Assembly: GCA_016792935.1 (NCBI GenBank)
Contig: JAEUJS010000624.1
Location: 1 to 51,364 of the forward strand
Direction: 5' to 3'
DNA length: 51,364 nucleotides
From: Archangium sp.
Lineage (GTDB): Bacteria > Myxococcota > Myxococcia > Myxococcales > Myxococcaceae
The translations under genes and the position numbers were made by a program. The notes beneath the pieces were generated by a model. The model had not been told where the DNA came from, did not search any database, and saw only the letters and a list, made by a program, of their open reading frames with translations. Below, in pieces: positions 24,588 to 32,720 of this stretch. Positions within the stretch are counted from its first letter, which is position 1, and every line of letters begins with the position of its first letter.

Positions 24588-26558
24588 CTACGGAGTCGCG
24601 CAGAACTCGCCGCTCGGCCACGGCTCACAGTGCGAGCCCTCAGCGCACTTGTTGTCCGCCGAGCACGCCTTCGCGCACCGCTTCGTCGCACCTGACACGA
24701 GGAACCCGGGGTCACACATCCCGCTCCCGCGCGCCTCCTGTGCGTTGGTCGCCAACTTCTCACCGACAATCTTCTGCGGCTCGGTGAACAGCATCGTCGG
24801 CTTCGGAGCACCCTTCGGCCAATCGAGCTGCAGCTCGCGCGACTCCTTGTCCCAATAGAACGTCGCCCGCACCGAATCGCCCTCGAGGAGCGGCAACGTC
24901 AACGTGGAGGTCTCCGCCACGTAGAACGCATCGCCGTGCCCACCACTGGTGAGATGCATCCCGGTCAGCCCCGGCGAATCGTCATCGGTCTTGCACTGCA
25001 CGATGAGCCAATCGCGCGCCATGCGCGTCGAGCACTTTGCCGCGCTGCTCCCCTTGAGCGTGACTTCCGGAGCGACCACCGACTCGTCTTCATCCGGCGG
25101 CCATGAGCGACCCGGCGGCAGCTGCGCGACCGGCGGCGGCGGTGGGCCCTTGAGCACCTCAGCGAGCGCCTTGCCGACCGTCGCGTGTCCCTTCACCGAG
25201 AGATGCAGGTCCTTGTCGAGGAACGCACCCGGAGCCGCCTTCGACAACACCTCGGTCGGGTCGAACGCCTCCGCGCCGAGCGCGCGAATCCGATTGGCCG
25301 CTCCCGCACGCAGCTCGATGGTCGGCGTGAGGTCGACCGGCTTGGCGTCGTACTTCTTCCACTCGTCGGCCGAGGTCATGACGTCGAGCGGCAACAGCAC
25401 CACGATGAGCCGCGCACCGGCCGCATCACACGAGCGCTTCACCTTCGCGAGTAGCCGGTCGAGCGGCACCTCGTGCACCGCGTTCGCCTCGAGCTTCGTG
25501 GCCAGCAACTTCTGCCGCAGCTTCTTGCGCTGCTCGATGAGTGACTTGAGCTTGTCGTCACCCTTGTCGTTGGCGAGCTGCTTGAGCCACGCCTCGTTCT
25601 TCGGCACGTCGAGCGACGCGGCGAGCAGCTGCAGCGCGGTGGTGTTCACGCTGCGACCGCCTTCACCTTCTTCCTCGAAGATGTCGTCGGTGCGCTCTCC
25701 CTGCGCTTCGGCTTTGGACACGATTTCGGTCTGCCATTCCTCGTCGTCGATGATGCGTTTGCCGAGATGGTCCTCGAGGCGATTGGTCAGCGCCGCGAGC
25801 TGCGAGTCGAGTTCCTTGCGCGCCTCGTAGAACTTCCTGGTCGGCTCATCGGCGGCCTCCGCGTGCATGCTCGGAGACGCAGCCACCACGTCCTTGAACG
25901 TGCCTTCCGACGCGAAGCCCTCGTCGACGTTGTCTTTCGTGTACATCAATTTGCGCACGCCGAAGACGAGGTGCGACTGCGACATGAACCAGCGTCGCAT
26001 CGGGAAGTTCGTCACCGACGTCGGCGCGGTCTCCGCGCGCACGGCCCACCCGTCCCACACCTTGTGGCGCTTGGTGTTGGGCCGGTCGCCTTCGAACAAG
26101 TCGTTGGCGAGGTTGAGCACGAAGACGACTGACTTCGGCTTGCGGTCCCTGAGCTGTTCCTCGAGCGCGGCGGTGTATTCGAGCGGGCCCCACGTGGGCA
26201 CGCCGAGGTTGAGCGCCGGCGCGCCGAGCTCTTTGCCGAGCACCGCGGCGAACGTCTCGTCGTCGTTCACGCCGAGGCCGAAGGTCTGCGAGTCGCCGAG
26301 CACGAGCACGTCGTTGCCAGAAGGCGCGGGCCACTCGGCGCCGCGGTAGCCCTTGCTGTTGGTGGTGACGGTGGTGACGGCGTTGTTGGCGACGCGCAGC
26401 TTCATGGTCGCGTTGGGCTCGAGCCGAACGCCGAGCGCGTCGTCGGGTTTGTAGAAGTTGAGATGCGGGAACGCGCCTTCATCGCGCATGCGGAACGCGA
26501 ACTCCGCGATGACGAGTCCGAGCGCGAGCCCGAGCAGGACCTTGAGCAACGCTTTCAT
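24588..26558 (-). CDS. membrane-anchored SGNH/GDSL-like hydrolase (copy 2)
   Basis: A 656-aa paralogue of the SGNH protein at 16297-18318. Same architecture: signal anchor (KVLLGLALGLVIAEFAFRM), the shared motif GAFPHLNFYKPDDALGVRLE, GDSQ with Ser90, the shared HKVWDGWAVRAETAPT, a long charged helical insert (about 215-350), and DLH (Asp450/His452) in DKDLHLSVKGH. The C-terminus differs: a Cys-rich module (RCAKACSADNKCAEGSHCEP) like those of the small lipoproteins flanking the RHS gene. Last gene of a minus-strand run; 27 bp after the 145-aa secreted protein. Probably acts on an envelope or exported glycan; substrate unknown. Confidence 0.85.
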   Translation of the reverse strand: MKALLKVLLGLALGLVIAEFAFRMRDEGAFPHLNFYKPDDALGVRLEPNATMKLRVANNAVTTVTTNSKGYRGAEWPAPSGNDVLVLGDSQTFGLGVNDDETFAAVLGKELGAPALNLGVPTWGPLEYTAALEEQLRDRKPKSVVFVLNLANDLFEGDRPNTKRHKVWDGWAVRAETAPTSVTNFPMRRWFMSQSHLVFGVRKLMYTKDNVDEGFASEGTFKDVVAASPSMHAEAADEPTRKFYEARKELDSQLAALTNRLEDHLGKRIIDDEEWQTEIVSKAEAQGERTDDIFEEEGEGGRSVNTTALQLLAASLDVPKNEAWLKQLANDKGDDKLKSLIEQRKKLRQKLLATKLEANAVHEVPLDRLLAKVKRSCDAAGARLIVVLLPLDVMTSADEWKKYDAKPVDLTPTIELRAGAANRIRALGAEAFDPTEVLSKAAPGAFLDKDLHLSVKGHATVGKALAEVLKGPPPPPVAQLPPGRSWPPDEDESVVAPEVTLKGSSAAKCSTRMARDWLIVQCKTDDDSPGLTGMHLTSGGHGDAFYVAETSTLTLPLLEGDSVRATFYWDKESRELQLDWPKGAPKPTMLFTEPQKIVGEKLATNAQEARGSGMCDPGFLVSGATKRCAKACSADNKCAEGSHCEPWPSGEFCATP

Positions 26559-26585
26559 GTGATTCCCCCTCGAGAGAAACGACAG

Positions 26586-27023
26586 CTACTTCTTGCCGCC
26601 CTGCTTCATCTCTTTGTCCATGGCGGCCGCGGCGGCCTGGTCGTCGGCGGCCTGATCCACCGCGTTCTTCCCGGCACCTGACGCCGGAGCGGCCTTCGAA
26701 TCGCCCGCCTTCTTCTTCGCGGCGTCGGCCTTGTCGATTTCCTTCACCGCGTTGTCGACGTCGTTCGCGCCGGCACGCGCGGTGGCCCGCACGAAGTCGG
26801 CTTGCTTCACGCCAGCCTTGTCGAGCACGGCCTTCGCCGCTTCCTGCTGTTCCTTCACCATCTGGCGGCGCTGCTCGCCGCTGGGCTTGTCGCCGTACTT
26901 CTTGGCGATGGCGTCCTTCGCCTTGTTTTGCTCGCTCTGAATCCTGGCGAGCTCGTCGAGGCTCAGGTCACCGGCGACTGCGAACGACGCGAGGAGGCAG
27001 ACGGAGCAGAGAATCAGGCGCAT
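26586..27023 (-). CDS. small secreted Lys/Ala-rich protein
   Basis: A 145-aa protein with a clear signal peptide (MRLILCSVCLLASFAVAG). The mature part is alpha-helical and strongly charged (LARIQSEQNKAKDAIAKKYG, EQRRQMVKEQQEAAKAVLDK) and ends in a low-complexity Ala/Lys/Asp tail (KKKAGDSKAAPASGAGKN). No family recognised. It sits 15 bp after the TIGR02996 gene and 27 bp before the SGNH gene on the same strand, so it is likely in that operon and exported to the same compartment. Confidence 0.75.
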   Translation of the reverse strand: MRLILCSVCLLASFAVAGDLSLDELARIQSEQNKAKDAIAKKYGDKPSGEQRRQMVKEQQEAAKAVLDKAGVKQADFVRATARAGANDVDNAVKEIDKADAAKKKAGDSKAAPASGAGKNAVDQAADDQAAAAAMDKEMKQGGKK

Positions 27024-27038
27024 GGCCGGCAGTATTGC

Positions 27039-28448
27039 TCAAGACGCCGCGAAGAGGGGCAGGGCTCGGTGTTCGGCCTCGAGCTCGGCGGTGCTCCAGG
27101 TGGCGTCGCTCACGCGCAACCCCTTCCCCGAAGGTTCGAGCGTCCACTGCCACGACGAGCCCAATCCACTCACCACCACGCGGGTGAGCGGGCCCCGATG
27201 CGTGGCGAGCATGCGCGCCCACCGCGACACCGCGCTCGCGGAGATGTTGCAGATGAGCTCGCGCAACGCCGAAGTGGCAGGCACGCGGTCGAGCAGCATC
27301 GCGTCGAAGCGTGCCTGCGCATCGATGCGGAGCGAACGCACGTGTGGAAACGAAGCAGACGCGATGAAGCGTGAGAACTCGGCGTCGCTGCACCAGGTGA
27401 CCGAGAGCGTTTCGATGGCGAGCGGCTCCGGCGTCGCGAGCAGCGAGGGGTCCACCGGGCCCAGCGTGCGCAGCGCGGGGAAGCGCTTCGCCGAGAAGAA
27501 CGAGCCTGGGTCTCTCGCGCCGAGCCCGAAGCTGAAGACCCGTTCGAGGGTCGCCCACTCCAGCGCGTGGAGCGTCGGGTCGGCGTCACGCAGCTCGCAT
27601 GCGGCAGGAAAGCCGCGTCGGAAGACGGTGCCCTTGAGCACGGCGTCGGACAACGGCTCCACCCAGCGTTCGCCCCACAGCTCGAGCAATTCCTTCTCGC
27701 GCGCGGGCACCTTCTTTCGATCGCTCGGCAAACCATGCGCGAGCTGCAGCGCGATGAACTCGCCGCGCACGTCTCCGAGCTCGAGCAGAAAGTCCGCGAG
27801 CACGGCCCGCGGGCCATCTTCGAGCGGGCGCGCGTAGACCGCGGCGAACAGCTCGGAGCGACTCTTGCGCCGCGCCTCGAGGAACGCGTTCACCGCGCTC
27901 GTCGCGGTCGAGAGGTCCTCGGCGGTCCACGTCTCGATGACACGCGTCTTCCGGAGTGCATCGATGGCCGTGTCGATGTCTTCGACGAGCGCTTGACGGG
28001 TGAACGTGCCACTCAACTCCCGTTGGAGGGGACGCAGCCGCGCGAGCGCGCGCACGTCGCCGCGTTTGACGAGCGCGGGGACATGAAGCTCGAGGATGCC
28101 GCCGTTCAACGCCTCGTCGTGCCAGTGGCTGAGGCGTGGGTCGTCGGGCCACGTCGCGAGCGTCGCGAGCGCCGTCTCGAGCTGAGGGCGCTTCCACCGC
28201 TCGAGCGCGCGAAGGGCAGGGCGCAGCGTGCGCGGCTCCTTCGGGTCGAGGAACTGGGTCCATTGTTCGAGGCGCCGCTGTGGATTGGTGCCGCCCGGAC
28301 ACTCGAGGAACTCGTCGACGCAGGTGGACACCAACTCGACGAGCTCGGCTACGCGCGGGTCGCGGTGTTTTCGCCAGTCGTCGAGAAGCAGTTCCAGCAA
28401 CGCTGGCCACCGTTTCTCCGTGAGCGCATCGCGAAAGACCTCGAGCAC
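27039..28448 (-). CDS. TIGR02996-domain protein with leucine-rich-like tail
   Basis: A 469-aa cytoplasmic protein. Residues about 199-243 match the TIGR02996 repeat-companion motif (ELFAAVYARPLEDGPRAVLA followed by DFLLELGDVRGEFIALQ), common in myxobacteria and planctomycetes. Before it lies a helical region (about 1-190, ALERWKRPQLETALATLATW); after it a repeat-like region with short Leu-spaced strands (FPALRTLGPVDPSLL, FPHVRSLRIDAQARF, LTRVVVSGLG) suggestive of leucine-rich repeats. Probably a protein-interaction scaffold; function not established. It follows the VWA gene after 30 bp. Confidence 0.8.
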   Translation of the reverse strand: MLEVFRDALTEKRWPALLELLLDDWRKHRDPRVAELVELVSTCVDEFLECPGGTNPQRRLEQWTQFLDPKEPRTLRPALRALERWKRPQLETALATLATWPDDPRLSHWHDEALNGGILELHVPALVKRGDVRALARLRPLQRELSGTFTRQALVEDIDTAIDALRKTRVIETWTAEDLSTATSAVNAFLEARRKSRSELFAAVYARPLEDGPRAVLADFLLELGDVRGEFIALQLAHGLPSDRKKVPAREKELLELWGERWVEPLSDAVLKGTVFRRGFPAACELRDADPTLHALEWATLERVFSFGLGARDPGSFFSAKRFPALRTLGPVDPSLLATPEPLAIETLSVTWCSDAEFSRFIASASFPHVRSLRIDAQARFDAMLLDRVPATSALRELICNISASAVSRWARMLATHRGPLTRVVVSGLGSSWQWTLEPSGKGLRVSDATWSTAELEAEHRALPLFAAS

Positions 28449-28478
28449 GCGCGCAGCCTAGCTCGCTGGTTCTTCGTT

Positions 28479-29771
28479 TCAGTTTTGACAGCTGACGCGC
28501 ACCACGAGCGAGTCGGTCCCGTGCGTGAGGAGATCCGTGCACGTCTCGGGACACAGCGTGAGCAAAGGCGGCGCGAAGACGAAGCTGCGCTGCAGGTTGC
28601 GACATTGGCCGATGCGCTCGCGCATCAGGTAGCGGCCACCGGTCGGCGTCATCGCACGCAGCTCGAAGACCTCCGCGTTCCTCGGGAGCGCCCACTCGCA
28701 GCGCGTTCGCGGTGCGCCCGCACCGACGTAGAAGCCCTGCAGCGCGCCTCGGCCCAGCTCGGAGCAGATGCTCGCGCGGTAGCCCCCGAGCGCCATCGAC
28801 ACCTCCTGGTAGACGACGCCGGGGTCGAGGCCGTGCATCGTGCGACCCTTGAAGTTCGAGCTGCAAACACCCTGAGCGAGTGATGGATCGTCACGCGTCA
28901 TGAACTCCGGCTGGCCGAAGCCGCCGAGGACACTGAACGACGCCGGCGGACGCGGGAGCTGCCTGAACTTCGCGAGGAAGCCTTCCGACGTCGCGCGGAA
29001 CGAAGGACCGTCGTCGGTGATGAGCAACAGGTGCAGCTCTGAACTCGGCCGCACGACGTCGAACCACCGCGGCTGTGCGAGCGTCGCAGTGTCGAGCAGC
29101 ACGTCGAGCCCATCGTGTGACTGCACTCTCGCCGCCAGCACGCCGCCGTCGATGGTGAGCTTGAGGACGCGCGGCTCAGCGAGCACCAGCAACCGGAAGT
29201 CGCGCCCGGCGCGGAGCAGGTCGAATTCCAATCGTCCGAGGAAATCGGCGGCGATGTCGAGGCCAGCGGTGAACATCGAGCCCGACGAGTCGACGACCAC
29301 CACGATGTCGAGCGGCGCCTGCGTCGTGAACGCGAGCCGTTGTTCTCCCGGCTGACAGGGTGTCCCCGCGTCGAGTGCGACGCCGCCATCGGCACCCGAG
29401 GTCAGCAGTTTGGGTTCTTCGGGGCGCGAGTTGCGCAGCACGGGAGCGAGCGCTGCCTTCCACTTCGCCACGTAGGCGGCGATCTCCGCTTCGCTCGGCT
29501 CACGCGCGCGCGTCACTCCGGCATCGACGCCCGCGTCGGGCGCACCAACGTCGAGCCCCGCAGCAGCGCCGGCATCGACTGACTCGACGCGCGGAGTTGG
29601 AAGTGGCTCGGGCAACACGACGTCGCCCGGCGTCATCACGCTCGGAGGCGGAGGCGCAACGCTGTCGTCTTCCTGCAAGCAGAACCAGCAGGTGAACGAG
29701 AAAATCGGGAGCACGGCGAGCACCAGCCACAGGTTCAACCCTGTGCGGCGTCGCGGCTCGCGCTCGTTCAC
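28479..29771 (-). CDS. membrane-anchored VWA-domain protein
   Basis: A 430-aa protein with an N-terminal membrane anchor (LNLWLVLAVLPIFSFTCWFC), a Pro/Val/Asp/Ala-rich spacer (about 38-90) and a von Willebrand A domain from about 150. The metal-binding MIDAS DSSGS is intact (161-165) and a second acidic turn (LLLITDDGPS) follows. The C-terminal part has several Cys (GVCSSNF, SICSEL, RTRCEW, QCRNL, LCPETCTDLL) that could form disulfides, fitting a periplasmic location. Role unknown; VWA domains bind protein partners via Mg. It overlaps the upstream 119-aa gene by 4 bp. Confidence 0.85.
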   Translation of the reverse strand: MNEREPRRRTGLNLWLVLAVLPIFSFTCWFCLQEDDSVAPPPPSVMTPGDVVLPEPLPTPRVESVDAGAAAGLDVGAPDAGVDAGVTRAREPSEAEIAAYVAKWKAALAPVLRNSRPEEPKLLTSGADGGVALDAGTPCQPGEQRLAFTTQAPLDIVVVVDSSGSMFTAGLDIAADFLGRLEFDLLRAGRDFRLLVLAEPRVLKLTIDGGVLAARVQSHDGLDVLLDTATLAQPRWFDVVRPSSELHLLLITDDGPSFRATSEGFLAKFRQLPRPPASFSVLGGFGQPEFMTRDDPSLAQGVCSSNFKGRTMHGLDPGVVYQEVSMALGGYRASICSELGRGALQGFYVGAGAPRTRCEWALPRNAEVFELRAMTPTGGRYLMRERIGQCRNLQRSFVFAPPLLTLCPETCTDLLTHGTDSLVVRVSCQN

Positions 29772-30127
29772 GACTCGACGAGAACCGGTCCGGTAATGCC
29801 GGGCTGCGTGCCCTCGTCCATCTCCGCGCCCAGCTGCGGCTCAGGCTCGAGCGACGAACCGACCTGGAAGTACGTCCACAGCTTGTCGGCGAGCGCACCA
29901 CCGGGGTCGACCAACTCCGCGCGGCGCGTGACGAAGTCGAGCAGCGAATCTCCGAGCGCGGTGATGGTGCCCGACTGTTCCTTCGCGAGGCGGATGAAGT
30001 CGGCGTGCGCCTTCGTTTCCACCAACCCGCAGAACACCAGGAAGGCCCACGCGCGCTCGGCGTCATCGCTGACGGGGCACTTCTTGAGCGCGGTCTGCAA
30101 CAGCGTCTTCTCTTCAATCGACTGCAT
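29768..30127 (-). CDS. 119-aa protein, unknown function
   Basis: A small, mostly helical, acidic protein (MQSIEEKTLLQTALKKCPVS, AWAFLVFCGLVETKAHADFI, SLLDFVTRRAELVDPGG) with no signal peptide and no recognised domain. Its stop overlaps the VWA start (ATGA), so the two are made together. It is the first gene of the minus-strand run reaching 24588. The hydrophobic stretch around residue 30 is short and is more likely a buried helix than a membrane segment. Confidence 0.72.
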   Translation of the reverse strand: MQSIEEKTLLQTALKKCPVSDDAERAWAFLVFCGLVETKAHADFIRLAKEQSGTITALGDSLLDFVTRRAELVDPGGALADKLWTYFQVGSSLEPEPQLGAEMDEGTQPGITGPVLVES

Positions 30128-30218
30128 GGGGGTTGGCTAACAAGCCCGGGCCATTCGCAGCCAGCGGTTTTTTCACAGCCGTGCACACGGTGTCGCGTGC
30201 CTGCGTCATGTTCTCACC

Positions 30219-30830
30219 ATGCTCGGAATTCTGTCGGTGCTGAACTGGTTGATGGGCGCGCTGTACCTGGTGGTGCTGCTGGTCATCTTTCTGCTCGCTG
30301 GCGACAGGCTGCCCTTCGAGGCGTTCGGACTGATGTCGATTCTGTTGTGCGTGCTGGCGGTGCCGCACCTCTACCTCGGCCTGAAAATCGAGCAGGGAAA
30401 GGGCCGCATCCTGCAGACCATCTACGCCATCCTCGCGCTGTTCAGCTTTCCGCTCGGCACGCTCTACGGCGCGTTCGCGTTGTGGGTGGTGTGGAGCGCG
30501 GAAGCCGAAGTGTTCGAGCTCGGCGGCGTCGAGCACGTGCCGGTGCGCAAAGCGGCGCCGCGCAAGAAGAGCGCGCTCGACGAGCACGAGGCCGAAGCCG
30601 ACTACGTCTCTCCGGTGCGACCCGATTCACCCTTCGCCCTGGTGAAGCAGCTCAAGGGCGAGGGCGCTTTGCCGGAAGACATTCAGGACGAGCTGAACGC
30701 CAAGGGGTTGCCCGCCGATGAAATCGCCACCGTGATGGGCGCGGCCGGCGTGCGCTACTCGCACTCGCACCAGGCGTCGTTGGAGAAGGCGAAGCGTGCG
30801 AAGCCGGGCCAGATGAAGAAGCGCGGCTGA
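30219..30830 (+). CDS. membrane protein with C-terminal cytoplasmic tail
   Basis: A 203-aa protein with three or four hydrophobic helices in the first 95 residues (LMGALYLVVLLVIFLLAG, FGLMSILLCVLAVPHLYLGL, IYAILALFSFPLGTLYGAFA) and a soluble charged tail (about 100-203) that includes a helical segment (FALVKQLKGEGALPEDIQDE, LNAKGLPADEIATVMGAAGV) and a basic end. The tail resembles a short helical repeat seen in other proteins of unknown role. Divergent from the 119-aa gene; its stop TGA abuts the stop of the convergent OmpA-like gene so that the two stops form TGATCA. Confidence 0.82.
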   Translation: MLGILSVLNWLMGALYLVVLLVIFLLAGDRLPFEAFGLMSILLCVLAVPHLYLGLKIEQGKGRILQTIYAILALFSFPLGTLYGAFALWVVWSAEAEVFELGGVEHVPVRKAAPRKKSALDEHEAEADYVSPVRPDSPFALVKQLKGEGALPEDIQDELNAKGLPADEIATVMGAAGVRYSHSHQASLEKAKRAKPGQMKKRG

Positions 30831-31691
30831 TCAGCGGAGCGGCACGACCAGCAGCTCGACGCGCCGATTGCGCTGCCGGCCTTCGTCGGAGTCGTTCGGA
30901 GCGACCGGCCGCGTCTCTCCGTGACCGACGGCGTCGATGCGCACGCCCTCGAGTTCGCTCTTCAGGAACTTCACGACGGCCTCCGCGCGGTCTTGCGAGA
31001 GCTTCTTGTTGAACGCGTCGGCGCCCTGCGAATCGGTGTGGCCGTCGACGCGAATGCGGACCTTGCCGTACTCGGAGATTCTCTTCGCGAGCGCGCGCAG
31101 CTCTTCACGCGAGAGGTCGCGCAGCACGGCCTTGCCCGAATCGAAGAGCACCTCGCTGCCGATCTGCAGCCGATACGCCGAGCCCATGGCGCCCAGCGCG
31201 TCGATGTCGGCTCCGGGCCACTGCGCGTTGCACGCGGACTTGAGGTCAGTGAGTCGTGCCCATTGGTAAATCTCTTCGGTCGGAACTTTGCCGGCGATGT
31301 CGACCTCGGCGGTGCCTCCTTCGATGCGGCCGACGTTCACCCAGGTCACGCCGTCGACGGAGAGGTCGAGATTCGTCGCTTCGACCCGGGGGCCGTCTTC
31401 GAACACGTAGAGGTCAGCGCCTTCCACATCGACCACTGCGTTGTCGGTGAAGCGCACCGTGATGCTGCCTCCGCAACCGAGCGTGAAGGATTTCTTGTCT
31501 GGTTTGGCGAGCACGTCGCTGGTGGGCCGTTTGTATTTCTCGTTGAGGCCCTTCTCTCCGAAGTCCTGCGCGACGACCTCGTCGGCGAACGAGATGTCTC
31601 CCAGGGGAAAGTGCACGTCGCCCTTGCGGCCCTTGACGACCAACGGCTCGCCCGCGAGCGCGAGCGAGAGCACGGCGATGGCGAGGCTCAT
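30831..31691 (-). CDS. OmpA-family peptidoglycan-binding protein
   Basis: A 286-aa exported protein (signal MSLAIAVLSLALAG). The N-terminal domain (about 18-165) is beta-rich with a discoidin/lectin-like look (FTLGCGGSITVRFTDNAVVD, ADLYVFEDGPRVEATNLDLS) and may bind an envelope ligand. The C-terminal domain is a complete OmpA-type peptidoglycan-binding module: EVLFDSGKAVL, VDGHTDSQGADAFNKKLSQD, AVGHGETRPVAPN and GRQRNRRVELLV. It should tether to the cell wall. Single gene, convergent with the membrane protein. Confidence 0.93.
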   Translation of the reverse strand: MSLAIAVLSLALAGEPLVVKGRKGDVHFPLGDISFADEVVAQDFGEKGLNEKYKRPTSDVLAKPDKKSFTLGCGGSITVRFTDNAVVDVEGADLYVFEDGPRVEATNLDLSVDGVTWVNVGRIEGGTAEVDIAGKVPTEEIYQWARLTDLKSACNAQWPGADIDALGAMGSAYRLQIGSEVLFDSGKAVLRDLSREELRALAKRISEYGKVRIRVDGHTDSQGADAFNKKLSQDRAEAVVKFLKSELEGVRIDAVGHGETRPVAPNDSDEGRQRNRRVELLVVPLR

Positions 31692-31764
31692 GGACAGACG
31701 ACTTCTATCGACGCGCCTGTGGGGTGTCAGCAGACGAAGCCGAAGCTCGCCCGCTCACACCGCG

Positions 31765-32139
31765 TCAGCTGATCTTCGCCTGCTGCTGGGCGATCAACTG
31801 GAAGAACTGGCGCCCCGAGGTCTCGATGGGCGACAGCGTGATGCGCTGGTTCCGGTCGAACAGCTCGCGGGCCACCTGCTTCAGGTCGCCGGCGCTCTTC
31901 GCGCCCCGAATGAGGTCGGTCACGGCCGAGACGACCTTCTCGTTCTTGAACACCCCGGGCTTCTTGATGGCGCCGCGCAGCTTCGGCAGGAACTTCCTGG
32001 CCACCTTGCCAGCCGGGCTCTTCTTGAGCAGCCGCGCCGGAGCCCCGGGGCCCGTGAGCTTCACCAGCTTCTTGGCCACGGTGAGCTTCTTCTTCGCCAG
32101 CTTGCCGATCGACTTGAACGCCTTCGCTTTGATTTTCAC
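31765..32139 (-). CDS. small basic protein, unknown function
   Basis: A 124-aa protein starting at GTG 32139 with GGAG 9 nt upstream. The first 70 residues are extremely Lys-rich and Ala/Leu-rich (KIKAKAFKSIGKLAKKKLTV, ARLLKKSPAGKVARKFLPK), like a histone H1-type tail or a nucleic-acid/peptidoglycan-adhering segment; the last 55 are a neutral helical domain (VVSAVTDLIRGAKSAGDLKQ). No signal peptide. It follows, after 55 bp, a very acidic protein, and the two may form a charge-matched pair. No family recognised. Confidence 0.65.
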   Translation of the reverse strand: MKIKAKAFKSIGKLAKKKLTVAKKLVKLTGPGAPARLLKKSPAGKVARKFLPKLRGAIKKPGVFKNEKVVSAVTDLIRGAKSAGDLKQVARELFDRNQRITLSPIETSGRQFFQLIAQQQAKIS

Positions 32140-32194
32140 GGGGTGACTCCAGGGCTGCGGGGTTGGACTGCGTGCGACAAGTGGGAAGGCGCGG

Positions 32195-32479
32195 TCAGAA
32201 GACGACCAGGGTGACGCGACGGGGCTCGAAGCCATCGTTGAGCTGCTCGGTCGACTCGAGCTCCGCGGCGGTTGCGGCGAGCAGCGCGTCGAGCCCGCCT
32301 TCCGGTTCCGGCGCGTCGTCTTCGAGTTCCACCTCGGGCTCACGCTCGGGGTTGGCGTGGAAGGCGAGCACCTCTGCGACGTAGTCGGCGAGCGGGAGCT
32401 GCAGCGCTTCCGCGATGGCCTGCGTGTCCGGGTCGTTCAGCAGCTTCGCCTTCAACTGGTCCGAGCTCAGTGCGTTCAT
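32195..32479 (-). CDS. small acidic protein, unknown function
   Basis: A 94-aa protein (ATG 32479; longer frames upstream give no plausible start context). Helical head (MNALSSDQLKAKLLNDPDTQ, then AIAEALQLPLADYVAEVLAF), followed by an acidic stretch (EREPEVELEDDAPEPEGG) and a short tail ending RRVTLVVF. No signal peptide and no known family. Directly upstream of the small basic protein on the same strand. Confidence 0.6.
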   Translation of the reverse strand: MNALSSDQLKAKLLNDPDTQAIAEALQLPLADYVAEVLAFHANPEREPEVELEDDAPEPEGGLDALLAATAAELESTEQLNDGFEPRRVTLVVF

Positions 32480-32547
32480 GCACACCCCAGAGAGCAATCG
32501 AGGTGCCAGCGCGCCTCGCGCGTCGATCCGCGGAGTTGATGGGCCGC

Positions 32548-32661
32548 CTACGCAAGGCGTTGCGTGACGCACGCCGGCCGATGGAGCACGCACGCCGCGA
32601 GCGCGGTGACCACGCTGGCAACCCAGGCCAGTGGTCCGCCCTTCGTCGGGGAGAGCTTCAT
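32548..32661 (-). CDS. possible 37-aa hydrophobic small protein
   Basis: ATG 32661 with GAGG about 9 nt upstream starts a short frame (MKLSPTKGGPLAWVASVVTA then LAACVLHRPACVTQRLA) with one hydrophobic helix and two Cys. It lies in the gap between the second kinase gene and the acidic small protein. The frame is short enough to be chance in GC-rich DNA; I list it as a candidate only. Confidence 0.2.
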   Translation of the reverse strand: MKLSPTKGGPLAWVASVVTALAACVLHRPACVTQRLA

Positions 32662-32720
32662 GCGCCGGACCTCACTTCAGCACCCGATGGCGATGGCGCG
32701 TTCAGGGGCGCGCTGCGCTT

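Noticed and set aside
31725..31742. TCAGCAGACGA as a third copy of the 26-bp element
   Set aside because: Only one arm matches; the GTCTGCTG arm is absent.
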